Below are positions 51,856 to 61,439 of a stretch of 64,000 nucleotides of DNA, in pieces. The DNA lies in NCBI GenBank assembly GCA_021779195.1, contig JAJYBB010000009.1, forward strand, positions 1-64,000. The letters are read 5' to 3'. The notes under the pieces are model-generated. The model was given only the letters and a program-made list of their open reading frames with translations, ran no database searches and was not told where the DNA came from. The stretch comes from Bacteroidota bacterium (lineage in GTDB: Bacteria > Bacteroidota > Bacteroidia > Bacteroidales > Paludibacteraceae). Each line of letters begins with the position of its first letter. Positions within the stretch are counted from its first letter, which is position 1. The position numbers and the translations under genes were made by a program.

Positions 51856-52623
51856 ATGGTTGATATGATCTTGGATAATCTCAAAATAATGTATCATCAG
51901 GGAAAACAATTTATTCCCGATGTTACCACAGCGCAGGTTCCCGGCATTTTCAGAGGCCGACCGCTCATCACTGTCGCAAAAGTTGACGAGATGGCACTGC
52001 AATCTGTTTGTCCCACCAATGCCATCGGAGTTGCTCCGGTGAGCGTTGATCTAGGCAAATGTACTTTTTGCGGGGAATGTGCTGCCCGTTTTCCTGAAAA
52101 AATAAGTTTTACAAAAGACTATAAATTAGCAACAAACGAGCGGAATCGTATGATTATTTCCGAAAACGATAACCATCCTATCGAGCTGAATTATGACATT
52201 ATCAGGCAGGAAATTCGCGGAATTTTTGGTCGATCGTTAAAATTGAGGCAAATCTCTGCCGGAGGAGATAATAGCTGCGAATGGGAGCTGGGTGCAGCCA
52301 ATAATGTGCAATTTGACATGAGCCGCTTTGGAATTGAATTTGTTGCTTCACCCCGTCATGCCGATGGAATTGTAATTACAGGTCCGATTACCAAAAATAT
52401 GGCAGCAGCCATTCAGCTTTGCTATGATGCTACCCCTGACCCAAAAATCATTGTTTTAGTGGGCACAGATGCCATTAGTGGAGGTATTTTTGCAGGGAGT
52501 TCGGCTCTTGATCGCAGTTTTTTAGATCGTTATCCCGTTGATTTATATATTCCCGGTAATCCAGCTCATCCATTAGATATCATCAATGGATTGTTGGATC
52601 TGACAAGAAGAAAGAAATTCTAA
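51856..52623 (+). CDS. HyfI-like small subunit fused to a one-cluster ferredoxin domain
   Basis: The 255 residues join a HyfH-like ferredoxin domain (about 20-90) to a NuoB/HyfI domain (about 110-250: S-R-F-G-I-E-F-V-A-S-P-R-H-A-D, D-L-Y-I-P-G). Of a two-cluster ferredoxin only Cys52 (V-C-P-T-N-A-I) and Cys69/72/75 (C-T-F-C-G-E-C) remain; these are exactly the four ligands of one [4Fe-4S] cluster, while every ligand of the other is gone (Phe79 replaces its last Cys). In the NuoB-like part the proximal-cluster Cys are Asp138, Cys141, Asp205 and Asn235, so that cluster cannot form normally. Last gene of the operon. Confidence 0.9.
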   Translation: MVDMILDNLKIMYHQGKQFIPDVTTAQVPGIFRGRPLITVAKVDEMALQSVCPTNAIGVAPVSVDLGKCTFCGECAARFPEKISFTKDYKLATNERNRMIISENDNHPIELNYDIIRQEIRGIFGRSLKLRQISAGGDNSCEWELGAANNVQFDMSRFGIEFVASPRHADGIVITGPITKNMAAAIQLCYDATPDPKIIVLVGTDAISGGIFAGSSALDRSFLDRYPVDLYIPGNPAHPLDIINGLLDLTRRKKF

Positions 52624-52671
52624 TTCGATTCGGCTCATTTAAGATGAAAGAATCGGAGAATGTGCTGGATC

Positions 52672-52713
52672 AAAAAAAGAGAAAAATTCAACTACTGAAT
52701 TTTTCTCTTTTTT
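52672..52713. terminator. Two-way terminator between the Ehr operon and rplS
   Basis: AGAGAAAAATTCA (52678-52690) and TGAATTTTTCTCT (52696-52708) pair perfectly with a 5-nt loop, and an A-run and T-run flank the stem. It serves both converging transcripts. Confidence 0.88.
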
Positions 52714-52733
52714 AATTTTTTACGATAACAAAT

Positions 52734-53081
52734 TTACATGCGTCTTTCTTTAATTCTAGCTTTCTTGCCGGTAAGTTTACGTAAATAGTATAATTTAGCC
52801 CGACGTACTTTGCCGTGTTTGTTTACGGTGATACTTTCGATAAAGGGTGAATCTAATGGGAAAATACGTTCCACTCCAACATTTCCCGACATTTTGCGTA
52901 CGGTAAAACGTTTTTTGTCCTGGTGTCCCGAAATTTTGATTACATCACCTCTAAATTCCTGAATACGTTCCTTGTTACCTTCTTTAATGCGATAAGCTAC
53001 TGTAATGGTATCGCCGGCTTTAAACTCAGGATGCGTCTTTTCGACTAAAAATGCTTGTTCTGCAACTTTAATTAAGTCCAT
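52734..53081 (-). CDS. rplS: 50S ribosomal protein L19
   Basis: The 115-residue protein matches L19: [26 protein letters not shown]-like N-terminus, [18 protein letters not shown] and a basic end [10 protein letters not shown]19 sits at the subunit interface near the 30S head. It is monocistronic here, with its own -7 element and terminator. Confidence 0.97.
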   Translation of the reverse strand: MDLIKVAEQAFLVEKTHPEFKAGDTITVAYRIKEGNKERIQEFRGDVIKISGHQDKKRFTVRKMSGNVGVERIFPLDSPFIESITVNKHGKVRRAKLYYLRKLTGKKARIKERRM

Positions 53082-53167
53082 TGTCTTTCTTTGTTTTGTT
53101 TAATAACTACGTGCAATATTCACAGACCTCGCTAATTCTGTCAGAGATTACACCTAAATTTGGTCTG

Positions 53168-53175
53168 CAAAAGTA
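53168..53175 (-). promoter_or_regulatory. -7 promoter element for rplS
   Basis: Minus strand TACTTTTG, matching TAnnTTTG, 87 bp before the rplS ATG at 53081. The gap 53082-53411 otherwise holds only the typA promoter. Confidence 0.5.
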
Positions 53176-53376
53176 CTGTTTTTTTTCTATTTGACAATAT
53201 TTTATTGTGTTTTTTATCTGAAAGTTTGATTTCTATGTGTTGAATCAAGGTTGTCAATTTCCATTTTCAACCTGAAATAATGCATTTTTAATGGGTGGTT
53301 AACCTATGAAAAACCTTAATTATTACAGTTATAACAGTTACTGGTTAATAAAAACTGTAAATTCAATAAATTTTGC

Positions 53377-53384
53377 TACCTTTG
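53377..53384 (+). promoter_or_regulatory. -7 promoter element for typA
   Basis: TACCTTTG, matching TAnnTTTG. It lies 28 bp before ATG 53412 and downstream of the alternative upstream start at 53373, which supports the shorter protein. Confidence 0.6.
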
Positions 53385-53411
53385 CACCCCATAAAAAAAG
53401 GATTGTGTTAC

Positions 53412-55211
53412 ATGCAGAAAATTAGAAATATTGCAATTATCGCCCATGTTGATCATGGCAAAACTACGCTGGTCGACAAGATGTTATTAGCAGGTCACCT
53501 GTTTCGCGACAACGAAAACACAGGTGAGTTGATCATGGATAATAACGACCTTGAACGTGAAAGAGGAATTACCATTCTCGCTAAAAATGTATCAATTGAA
53601 TATGCTGGTTACAAAATAAACATTATTGATACTCCAGGACATGCCGATTTTGGGGGGGAAGTAGAACGGGTATTAAACATGGCTGACGGAGTTTTGTTGC
53701 TGGTTGATGCTTTCGAAGGACCCATGCCACAAACCCGTTTTGTACTTCAAAAAGCCTTACAAATGGGGCTTTTGCCTATTGCGGTGATTAATAAAGTGGA
53801 TAAACCCAATTGTCGTCCTGACGAAGTGCACGAAGCTGTTTTCGACTTGATGTACAATTTAGATGCTACCGAAGAACAACTCAATTTTCATACGATTTAC
53901 GGCTCTGCAAAGCAAAATTGGATGTCAGAAGATTGGAAAAACCCTTCTGATAATATACTACCTTTACTTGATGCTATCATCAAATATATTCCTGAACCAT
54001 TGTATCTGGAGGGGACACCTCAAATGCTGATAACTTCACTTGATTATTCGTCTTATGTTGGTCGAATTGCTGTTGGTCGTGTTCATCGGGGTACTTTACG
54101 CGAAGGAATGGATGTGAGTTTGGTTAAAAGGGAAGGACAAATTGTGAAGTCGCGCATAAAAGAATTGCATACTTTTACCGGTTTAGGGCGTACGCGTGCA
54201 TCAGAAGTGAAATCGGGCGACATTTGCGCTTTAGTGGGTATTGAAGGTTTTGAGATTGGAGATACCATAGCCGATGCACAGCAACCCGAAGCATTGACAC
54301 CAATTTCTATTGACGAACCCACAATGAGTATGGTTTTTACGATCAATAATTCTCCATTCTACGGAAAAGAAGGAAAATTTGTTACTTCGCGCCACATTCA
54401 TGAACGATTGATGAAAGAGTTGGATAAAAACTTAGCTTTGCGCGTTGAAAAAAATATTGATTCAGATATTTGGCATGTTTACGGAAGAGGTGTACTTCAT
54501 TTATCTGTTCTTATCGAGACCATGCGTCGCGAAGGTTACGAAATGCAAGTTGGTCAACCACAGGTTATATTCAAAGAAATAGACGGTAAACGATGCGAAC
54601 CGATCGAACAACTTACCATTAACTTGCCCGAAGAGTGTTCAGGTAAGATTATTGAGATCGTTGCAATGCGAAAGGGCGAAATGTTGAGCATGGAAGTTAT
54701 GAATGACAGGATTCAGCTTGAATTCCTGATTCCTTCACGCGGAATAATTGGACTTCGAAATAATGTGTTGACTTCCTCTGCCGGTGAAGCAATCATGTCT
54801 CACCGTTTCTTAGAATATCAACCTTACAAAGGTGAAATTGAAAAAAGAAATAATGGTTCAATTATCGCTATGGAAAGTGGTACAGCTTTTGCATACGCCA
54901 TTGATAAATTGCAGGATAGAGGTCGGTTTTTTATCTTTCCACAGGAGGAAATTTACTCGGGACAAGTTGTCGGTGAAAGTTCTAAAGAAGGAGATTTAGT
55001 GGTAAATGTTACAAAGTCTAAAAAACTTACCAATATGCGTGCTTCAGGTGCGGATGATAAAGCTAAACTAATACCGCCAATTGTTTTTAGTCTCGAAGAG
55101 GCTTTGGAATATATAAAAGAAGATGAATATGTGGAAATTACGCCCAAAAGTATTCGACTTCGTAAAATTTATTTGGACGAAAATGAACGAAAACGTATGA
55201 CGAGAAAATAA
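53412..55211 (+). CDS. typA: Ribosome-binding GTPase TypA/BipA
   Basis: TypA is an EF-G-like GTPase needed for 50S assembly and stress adaptation. I choose ATG 53412 ([10 protein letters not shown]), giving 599 residues, the usual length; an ATG at 53373 would add 13 residues and lies before the likely promoter. G1 is [10 protein letters not shown]2 R-G-I-T-I, G3 D-T-P-G-H, G4 N-K-V-D, followed by domains II, III, V and the TypA-specific C-terminal domain. No neighbours are co-transcribed; the barrel protein gene 52 bp downstream may share read-through. Confidence 0.97.
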   Translation: MQKIRNIAIIAHVDHGKTTLVDKMLLAGHLFRDNENTGELIMDNNDLERERGITILAKNVSIEYAGYKINIIDTPGHADFGGEVERVLNMADGVLLLVDAFEGPMPQTRFVLQKALQMGLLPIAVINKVDKPNCRPDEVHEAVFDLMYNLDATEEQLNFHTIYGSAKQNWMSEDWKNPSDNILPLLDAIIKYIPEPLYLEGTPQMLITSLDYSSYVGRIAVGRVHRGTLREGMDVSLVKREGQIVKSRIKELHTFTGLGRTRASEVKSGDICALVGIEGFEIGDTIADAQQPEALTPISIDEPTMSMVFTINNSPFYGKEGKFVTSRHIHERLMKELDKNLALRVEKNIDSDIWHVYGRGVLHLSVLIETMRREGYEMQVGQPQVIFKEIDGKRCEPIEQLTINLPEECSGKIIEIVAMRKGEMLSMEVMNDRIQLEFLIPSRGIIGLRNNVLTSSAGEAIMSHRFLEYQPYKGEIEKRNNGSIIAMESGTAFAYAIDKLQDRGRFFIFPQEEIYSGQVVGESSKEGDLVVNVTKSKKLTNMRASGADDKAKLIPPIVFSLEEALEYIKEDEYVEITPKSIRLRKIYLDENERKRMTRK

Positions 55212-55263
55212 TTTTTTTAAGTCATTTAATTTTTAAAAAATACAAATCATCAATTATTCTTGC

Positions 55264-55890
55264 ATGAAAAGTAAAATAATTGTTTTGTTGTTGGTGTTTA
55301 CAAGCAGTGTGTATGCCCAACTTGGAATTAAAGCAGGCGTTAATATGGCAAACGAAATTAAATCTTTCAGTCAGTCCAATATCGCTACTGCTTTTACTTC
55401 TAAAAATCTTACCGGCTATCAAATCGGACTTATTTATCAGGCAATGCCGAAAAAATCGGGACTTGGTGTCGAATTTGGCATTTTATTTTCTCAGAAAGGT
55501 AGCTCTTTTTCAGATAGTACTGTTAATTCAATTCAACAAGGTTACAAAGAATTAAATTATGCCGAGGTTCCACTAAATCTTCGTTATCGATTTAATTTTG
55601 GATTTATTGGAATTTACGGTATTGCAGGGATTTATGGCGGTTATGCCTTGAATGGCAAAACCGTCAACGATATTACCAATACCATTCACAATGAAACTTT
55701 CCAAACTTTCATGGATCATCTCGATTATGGATATAATTTAGGTGCAGGTATGGAATTTTTCAAGAAAATTCAACTGGGGGCTACCTGGACTCAGGGTATT
55801 CGAAACACGGCGTACACCAATACGGTTATTCCAACACCCGATACCAGTACGAATCGGGTATTTACGGTCAATTTAGTGTATTTGTTTTAA
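55264..55890 (+). CDS. Outer-membrane beta-barrel protein (PF13568-like)
   Basis: The 208 residues start with a signal peptide (M-K-S-K-I-I-V-L-L-L-V-F..., cleavage near V-Y-A) and continue as alternating-strand sequence typical of the Bacteroidota eight-stranded porin-family barrels: L-G-I-K-A-G-V-N-M-A-N at the start, G-V-E-F-G-I-L-F-S, N-Y-A-E-V-P-L-N-L-R-Y-R-F, G-A-G-M-E-F, and a terminal V-F-T-V-N-L-V-Y-L-F ending in aromatic Phe. Substrate and function are unknown. Confidence 0.88.
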   Translation: MKSKIIVLLLVFTSSVYAQLGIKAGVNMANEIKSFSQSNIATAFTSKNLTGYQIGLIYQAMPKKSGLGVEFGILFSQKGSSFSDSTVNSIQQGYKELNYAEVPLNLRYRFNFGFIGIYGIAGIYGGYALNGKTVNDITNTIHNETFQTFMDHLDYGYNLGAGMEFFKKIQLGATWTQGIRNTAYTNTVIPTPDTSTNRVFTVNLVYLF

Positions 55891-56030
55891 GAGATTTTTT
55901 CTTGTTTTACTCCATTGCAACTCATAAAATTGCGTTAATCACTTTTTTTGCAAACATTTTTAATGAGTAAGCAGCAGATTGTTACTGAAATTATCAGTCC
56001 TCTGCATAATTTTTTTTGAATACTAAAATT

Positions 56031-56909
56031 ATGAACGAAAATCAAATGACACGAATGGAAATGATCAAGAATAAAATAAATTCTTTACCTATTGGAAGTA
56101 CTTCTGATTCAAATCATTATTGGTGTGTTACCTGTAAAAAATTTTTTGTGTTAGATAAACCTGAATGTCCATATATGACTGGAATGTGTATTAATACACC
56201 GATTGCAGTCGAGAATTTAGCTCCAGAAAGCACTGAAGCTCTTGAAAAATTTGGTTTGTTCTACCCGAAAATTCCCCAAAAACTATTGAGTGGACTTCTA
56301 AAAAATAATTTATTTGAAAGTGGTAAGAGATTAGCCGAAATTTATATTGATTTTTTAAATGAATGGAAGTTTCAACTATCTAAAGAACAACCATTACAAA
56401 CTTTAAAAAGTTTTATAATAATTCTTTCAGGGTGCGAAACAGCTCAACGTGTTAATGAAAATTCTGTAACTTTCGTGTTAATGGATGCCGAAAAAATTTG
56501 GAAGAAAGACCAGATTAAATTGATCTTATTAGGAGCAATCGATTATTTAAAAGATATTGTGGGAATTCATCATGAATTGAAAATCGATTTTATTGATATA
56601 ATTGGTGAGAGGGAAATTGGGAAATATTATTGTGCTAAATGTGGAATGTTTTTCGAGTTTGGTTTAAAGAGAAGTACTGTAACTTGTCCTTTAATGGCTC
56701 AAAAATGTATGTTTGACCCGCAAAGTATTGATAATGTCGATTATTCATCTGATAAATTGTTGAAACAATTTGAAATAACTCCCGACATCTACAAACGAAT
56801 GATTCAAAGCATAAATGGTACTGAAGTAGTAGAAAGCACCCTGAAAATCTTACTTGAGGAATGGAAAATTAACAATAACTTTGATCAAATATTGAATACC
56901 TTGATTTAA
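56031..56909 (+). CDS. Unrecognised protein with two Cys-rich repeats
   Basis: I do not recognise the family. Starting at ATG 56031 (a TTG at 56016 is less likely) it has 292 residues, no signal peptide and no membrane helix. A module is present twice: C-V-T-C-K-K-F-F...E-C-P-Y-M-T-G-M-C (about 31-53) and C-A-K-C-G-M-F-F...T-C-P-L-M-A-Q-K-C (about 203-228), each followed by a helical stretch ending L-x-E-W-K. The C-x-x-C...C-P...C pattern could hold zinc or an iron-sulfur cluster. The middle (about 120-200) is a separate alpha-rich segment. It stands alone between the barrel and ansA. Confidence 0.75.
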   Translation: MNENQMTRMEMIKNKINSLPIGSTSDSNHYWCVTCKKFFVLDKPECPYMTGMCINTPIAVENLAPESTEALEKFGLFYPKIPQKLLSGLLKNNLFESGKRLAEIYIDFLNEWKFQLSKEQPLQTLKSFIIILSGCETAQRVNENSVTFVLMDAEKIWKKDQIKLILLGAIDYLKDIVGIHHELKIDFIDIIGEREIGKYYCAKCGMFFEFGLKRSTVTCPLMAQKCMFDPQSIDNVDYSSDKLLKQFEITPDIYKRMIQSINGTEVVESTLKILLEEWKINNNFDQILNTLI

Positions 56910-57156
56910 TTATACTCAATAATATTTTTATATTCAGTTGCTTAACTTTTTGAATCGAGTTTTTGATACTTTCAGATTATCCGAATGTTTCAAAAAGGTT
57001 TTGGAAAAATATCGTATTTTTTTTTATAATCTATGATTTAACTCAAATTTCAACCATTTCAGTAGTGGTCGATTATCATTTTCTCTTCTTAATTCCTCGC
57101 CTAAACCTAAAAATAAACCAGATACATTGCATGTGATTAGCGAAGCAAACATAGGC

Positions 57157-58194
57157 TTAATTCACAGTCATTTCGCCACAAATGCTAATACTCAACCGTT
57201 GTTTGATGTCATCAATCGAACTATACTCACCGAGCAAAAACATTAACTTTGTTACCAAAGCTTCAGTAGTACAATCATAACCACTTAATACGCCCGCGTT
57301 TACTAAATTCAAACTGGTTTCGTATCGACCCATTTCAACAGAGCCGGTGCTGCATTGGGTTTTGTTTACAATTAATATTCCCCGATTAGTAGCATCTTTC
57401 AGCTCGTTGTAAAACCAAGTGCGACGTGGAGCATTCCCCGAACCAAAACTTTCGAGAACGACAGCTTTCAGTTCGGGTATGTTGAGCAATGCATGTATCG
57501 TTTGTTGTGAAATTCCTGGAAAAAGTTTAATAATTACAATGTTTTGATCAATTTGTTTGCGAACCCTCAATTGATTGGATGGATCGGGATAATGAATATA
57601 GGAACGAAAGTATTTAATATGTACACCCGCTTTGGCTAAAGCCGGATAATTGTAAGAGTTAAATGCACTAAAATGTTCGGCATTTTTCTTGGTCGTTCGA
57701 TTTCCTCTGAAAAGAGTATCTTCAAAAAAAATGCATACCTCGGGCACAATAGCCTGTCCGTTTTCTTGGGCTGTCGCAATTTCTATGGCAGTCAACAGGT
57801 TTTCTTTGGCATCCGATCGCATCATTCCGATTGGCAGCTGTGCGCCGGTAAAAATAACAGGTTTTGATAGATTCTCGAGCATAAAACTTAATGCTGATGC
57901 AGAAAATGCCATTGTATCAGTGCCGTGAAGAACAACAAATCCATCAAATTCATCGTAATTTTCCTGAATCAGTTCAGCCATACGCTGCCATACTGCTGGT
58001 TGCACATCCGACGAATCGATTAAAGGTAAAAATGGGATACTTTTGATACGAATGCCTGTTTGTTTCAATTCAGGCAGATATTCTTGCAACCGATTAAAGT
58101 CGATGGGACGTAAAGCTCCATTACTCGGGTCTTCAGACATGCTAATGGTTCCACCGGTAAATATCAATAATACAGCATTTTTGTTTTCTGACAT
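57157..58194 (-). CDS. ansA: L-asparaginase, type I (cytoplasmic)
   Basis: The 345-residue enzyme hydrolyses asparagine to aspartate and ammonia. The first catalytic Thr is in L-I-F-T-G-G-T-I-S-M (about 11-20) and the second in V-V-L-H-G-T-D-T-M-A-F-S-A (about 87-99); a conserved F-T-G-A-Q-L-P follows. There is no signal peptide, fitting the type I cytosolic form. It is divergently arranged with aroK across 239 bp and has its own -7 element. Confidence 0.95.
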   Translation of the reverse strand: MSENKNAVLLIFTGGTISMSEDPSNGALRPIDFNRLQEYLPELKQTGIRIKSIPFLPLIDSSDVQPAVWQRMAELIQENYDEFDGFVVLHGTDTMAFSASALSFMLENLSKPVIFTGAQLPIGMMRSDAKENLLTAIEIATAQENGQAIVPEVCIFFEDTLFRGNRTTKKNAEHFSAFNSYNYPALAKAGVHIKYFRSYIHYPDPSNQLRVRKQIDQNIVIIKLFPGISQQTIHALLNIPELKAVVLESFGSGNAPRRTWFYNELKDATNRGILIVNKTQCSTGSVEMGRYETSLNLVNAGVLSGYDCTTEALVTKLMFLLGEYSSIDDIKQRLSISICGEMTVN

Positions 58195-58216
58195 TTGAAT
58201 CTAAATATTTTTAGTG

Positions 58217-58224
58217 CAAAGATA
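58217..58224 (-). promoter_or_regulatory. -7 promoter element for ansA
   Basis: Minus strand TATCTTTG, 22 bp before the ATG at 58194. Confidence 0.55.
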
Positions 58225-58433
58225 ATGTAAAATGAAATTAAAATAATGTCATAATGATATCCAAAAATTAATTATTCATGATTTGTTTATCAGTTTTTTT
58301 CTGAATCGATGAATTATCCTTATTTTTGTATTGAAATATATATTTTTTCGATTTTAAAATTTGTTTGTAACGAATTGTTTTTAAAGTTGTTCCCGTAAAT
58401 TAATAGTATTTATTTTCTTCTTTAATTTTAAAT

Positions 58434-58952
58434 ATGGTGCGAATCTTTTTAGTTGGTTATATGGGTTCCGGAAAATCTACAGTTGGAAAATTAGTTGCTT
58501 CGAAATTGGGCTTAAATTTTGTCGATATGGATAGTTACATCGAAAGCAAGCATTTTAAAACTGTACAGCAAATATTTGCCGATCAGGGCGAAGCTGTTTT
58601 TCGTCAAATAGAACACCAATGTCTTCACGAAATTGCACAATTTGAAAATATAATTATCGCTACTGGAGGAGGTGTTCCTTGTTTCTTCGATAATATGGAT
58701 TTTATGAATACCCAGGGTATTACGGTATATCTTCAGTTTACGGTCGATGAACTTGTTGTCCGCTTAGAATCAACTCATTTGCCAAAGCGACCGTTATTGG
58801 CTCAACGTAAGGAACCTGAGCTTAGTAACTACATCGCCAATGCACTTGCCCTTAGAGAGCCATTTTATGAAAGAGCTGCTTTCCGTGTTTCCGATGAAAT
58901 TGAACCTACTGTCGATAAAATTTGTGAGATTGCAAGCAAAACTAAAAATTAA
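58434..58952 (+). CDS. aroK: Shikimate kinase
   Basis: AroK phosphorylates shikimate at the 3-hydroxyl in aromatic amino acid synthesis. The 172 residues have Walker A G-Y-M-G-S-G-K-S-T (8-16), the shikimate-binding Asp in D-M-D-S (about 31-34), Arg57 in V-F-R-Q-I-E, and A-T-G-G-G-V-P. Length is normal. No other aro gene is close. It is transcribed away from ansA and ends before a strong two-way terminator. Confidence 0.96.
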   Translation: MVRIFLVGYMGSGKSTVGKLVASKLGLNFVDMDSYIESKHFKTVQQIFADQGEAVFRQIEHQCLHEIAQFENIIIATGGGVPCFFDNMDFMNTQGITVYLQFTVDELVVRLESTHLPKRPLLAQRKEPELSNYIANALALREPFYERAAFRVSDEIEPTVDKICEIASKTKN

Positions 58953-59012
58953 TTCAAATGAAATATATCTTTCATAAATTACGTCATTGTATTAGCCAAG
59001 GTTTATAAAAGC

Positions 59013-59053
59013 AAACATCGCCTCAACAAATTGAAAGTGTTGAGGCGATGTTT
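59013..59053. terminator. Two-way terminator between aroK and serA
   Basis: AAACATCGCCTCAACA (59013-59028) and TGTTGAGGCGATGTTT (59038-59053) are perfect 16-base arms with a 9-nt loop, between two converging genes. Confidence 0.9.
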
Positions 59054-59077
59054 TATTAAGAATTCAATTTTATCGAC

Positions 59078-59995
59078 TCAATTCACCCTAAATATTTGCT
59101 GCCCATTTTTAAGAAAATTGACAATCTGTTTTGCAGCTGCAATTCCGGCATTGATATTTGCTTCGGCTGTTTGAGCTCCCATTTTTTTGGGAGTAGCGAA
59201 ATAGCGTCCACCAAATTTTTCAGTCATGGTAGCATGATTATCGGGCAAAATGTCCGTAACGTATTTAAATGTGGGATTTGCTTCCATAAACTGCACTAAC
59301 TCTTCTTCATTAATCACCTCTTTGCGAGCTGTATTTGCTACAATGGCACCTTTTGGCATTTTGGCAAGTAGATCGGCATTGATTGATTTTTTTGTTTCAG
59401 CAGTAGCTGGAATATGAATTGACACCACATCGCAGGTTTGATAAAGTGCTGAAACCGATTTGACAGGGATAACTCCTTCGGCTTTAATATCTTCATCCTT
59501 ACAATACGCATCAAAAGCATAAAGTTCCATTCCAAAACCTTTAGCAATTCGCGCTACATTACGTCCAACATTGCCAAACGCATGAATGCCAAGTTTTTTC
59601 CCCTTGAGTTCAGTTCCTGAAGTTCCGTTGTAGAAATTTCGTGCTGCGTACACCAATAATCCGAAGACTAATTCGGCTACTGCATTTGAATTTTGCCCGG
59701 GTGTATTCATTACGCAAACTTCGGCTTTTGTAGCAGCATCTAAATCTACATTATCGTAACCTGCACCGGCACGAACAATAATCTTTAAATCTTTTGCTGC
59801 AGCAATTACTTCAGCATCAATTATATCACTGCGGATAATAATGGCATTAGCATCTGAAACGGCATCGAGTAATTGCTGTTTTTCAGTATATTTTTCAAGT
59901 AATGCCAATGTGAAACCTGCGGCTTCAATTTCGGTACGTATACCATCAACCGCTATTTTGGCAAAGGGCTTGTCGGTTGCAATTAGTACTTTCAT
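59078..59995 (-). CDS. serA: D-3-phosphoglycerate dehydrogenase-like oxidoreductase
   Basis: The 305-residue enzyme has the short (no ACT domain) architecture. Substrate-side V-R-A-G-A-G-Y-D-N-V-D is near 74-84, the NAD loop is G-I-H-A-F-G-N-V-G-R (the first Gly of GxGxxG is His-Ala), and catalytic Arg224 is in N-T-A-R-K-E-V. The usual T-P-H-x-G catalytic His is replaced: T-P-K-K-M-G at 268-273. I believe this Lys form is frequent in Bacteroidota SerA. Its place 107 bp after serC supports the serine pathway. Confidence 0.88.
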   Translation of the reverse strand: MKVLIATDKPFAKIAVDGIRTEIEAAGFTLALLEKYTEKQQLLDAVSDANAIIIRSDIIDAEVIAAAKDLKIIVRAGAGYDNVDLDAATKAEVCVMNTPGQNSNAVAELVFGLLVYAARNFYNGTSGTELKGKKLGIHAFGNVGRNVARIAKGFGMELYAFDAYCKDEDIKAEGVIPVKSVSALYQTCDVVSIHIPATAETKKSINADLLAKMPKGAIVANTARKEVINEEELVQFMEANPTFKYVTDILPDNHATMTEKFGGRYFATPKKMGAQTAEANINAGIAAAKQIVNFLKNGQQIFRVN

Positions 59996-60102
59996 AAAAA
60001 TATTTTTTTTAGAAGGTCAAATAAAACAAGCTTTCTTACGTCAGCATTTGCTTTAATGAAATGGTGTATTTGAAAACTCTGAACTTGCAGAATTTGGTCG
60101 GA

Positions 60103-61170
60103 TTAATGCAATTTTTCAAATTCTTGCATGCAATCAACCAGAGCCTGAACACTTTCGATTGGAAGTGCATTGTAGGTAGATGCACGGAAACCGCCTACCG
60201 AGCGATGCCCTTTAATTCCCACCATACCGCGTTCGGTTGCGAATTTCTGAAAATCGGCTTCCAATTCAGCATATTCAGGGTTCATAACAAAGCAGATATT
60301 CATACGTGAGCGATCTTCAAGAGCTGCAGTTCCGACGAATAGTTTATTGCGATCGATTTCATCGTAAAGTAATTTTGCTTTGGCAATATTTTGCTTTTCC
60401 ATTTCCACAATACCGCCATTTGATTTTAACCAACGAAGGGTTTCGAGTGCCGAGTAAATTGGTAATACAGGAGGCGTGTTAAACATGGATCCGTTTTCAA
60501 TATGAATTTTATAATCCAGCATCGATGGGATATGACGACTGACTTTTCCAAGAATGTCGTTTTTTACAATTACAAAAGTTAATCCGGCAGGAGCTAAGTT
60601 TTTTTGAGCTCCTCCATAAATAAGCGCATATTTCGATACATCAACCGGACGTGAGAAAATATCGGAAGACATGTCGGCAACCAATGGAACTGGAGAATCA
60701 AGGTCTTTTAAAAGCTCTGTTCCGAAAATTGTATTGTTAGTCGTAATGTGAAAATAATCAACATCGGCAGGAATCACATAGTTTTTAGGAATATAGTTGA
60801 AATTTGAATCTTTTGAAGATGCAACTTCAATCGCTTCTCCAAAACCTTTTGCTTCTTTGAGTGCTTTGCTTGCCCAGGTACCAGTATTTACATAAGCGGC
60901 TTTTTTTTCTAATAAATTGAATGGAACCATGCAAAATTGCAGGCTTGCTCCACCGCCCAAAAATAGTACAGAATAACCTTCGGGGATATTTAATAATTCT
61001 TTAAACAAAGCAACAGCTTCGTCTACAACGGGTTGAAAATCTTTTGCGCGATGGCTGATTTCTAAAATAGATAATCCGGAATTATTAAAATCTAAAACGG
61101 CTTGCGCTGTTTTCTCAATCACTTCGCGAGGTAAAATTGACGGTCCCGCATTAAAATTATGCTTCTTCAT
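60103..61170 (-). CDS. serC: Phosphoserine aminotransferase
   Basis: SerC converts 3-phosphohydroxypyruvate to phosphoserine using glutamate and pyridoxal phosphate. The 355 residues start [11 protein letters not shown] and carry [10 protein letters not shown] (PLP phosphate contact), D-M-S-S-D-I-F-S-R, and the Schiff-base lysine in [12 protein letters not shown] (about residue 195). It ends [14 protein letters not shown]. It is upstream of serA on the same strand, so the first two serine-pathway steps are linked. Confidence 0.97.
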   Translation of the reverse strand: MKKHNFNAGPSILPREVIEKTAQAVLDFNNSGLSILEISHRAKDFQPVVDEAVALFKELLNIPEGYSVLFLGGGASLQFCMVPFNLLEKKAAYVNTGTWASKALKEAKGFGEAIEVASSKDSNFNYIPKNYVIPADVDYFHITTNNTIFGTELLKDLDSPVPLVADMSSDIFSRPVDVSKYALIYGGAQKNLAPAGLTFVIVKNDILGKVSRHIPSMLDYKIHIENGSMFNTPPVLPIYSALETLRWLKSNGGIVEMEKQNIAKAKLLYDEIDRNKLFVGTAALEDRSRMNICFVMNPEYAELEADFQKFATERGMVGIKGHRSVGGFRASTYNALPIESVQALVDCMQEFEKLH

Positions 61171-61220
61171 ATAAAAAAAATGTTTGTTTTGTTAGTTCTA
61201 TCCTTTCGAAAAAGAAAGTG

Positions 61221-61228
61221 CAAAAATA
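61221..61228 (-). promoter_or_regulatory. -7 promoter element for serC-serA
   Basis: Minus strand TATTTTTG, matching TAnnTTTG, 50 bp before the serC ATG at 61170. Confidence 0.55.
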
Positions 61229-61439
61229 CGGAAAAATTTAATTATATACCCAAGATAATTTGAAATTATAAGTTGATCAGGCAAATATTTAAGCATTGAT
61301 TGGACTGAACTTGAAATTCGTATTTTTATACGGACTGAATTGCACAGATTGTGTATAAATGTGTTATCAATATTGATATGTATTTATATCGAAAAGTGGA
61401 AACGCTCATTGATTTCCCAATTCACACAGGGTGTTTTTG

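Noticed and set aside
43227-52623. Active group 4 NiFe hydrogenase or Mrp antiporter
   Set aside because: NiFe cysteines and three proximal-cluster cysteines are missing, and Mrp operons lack HyfC-, HyfG- and HyfI-like subunits.
53373-53411. Longer typA start
   Set aside because: It precedes the likely -7 element and adds residues not found in TypA.
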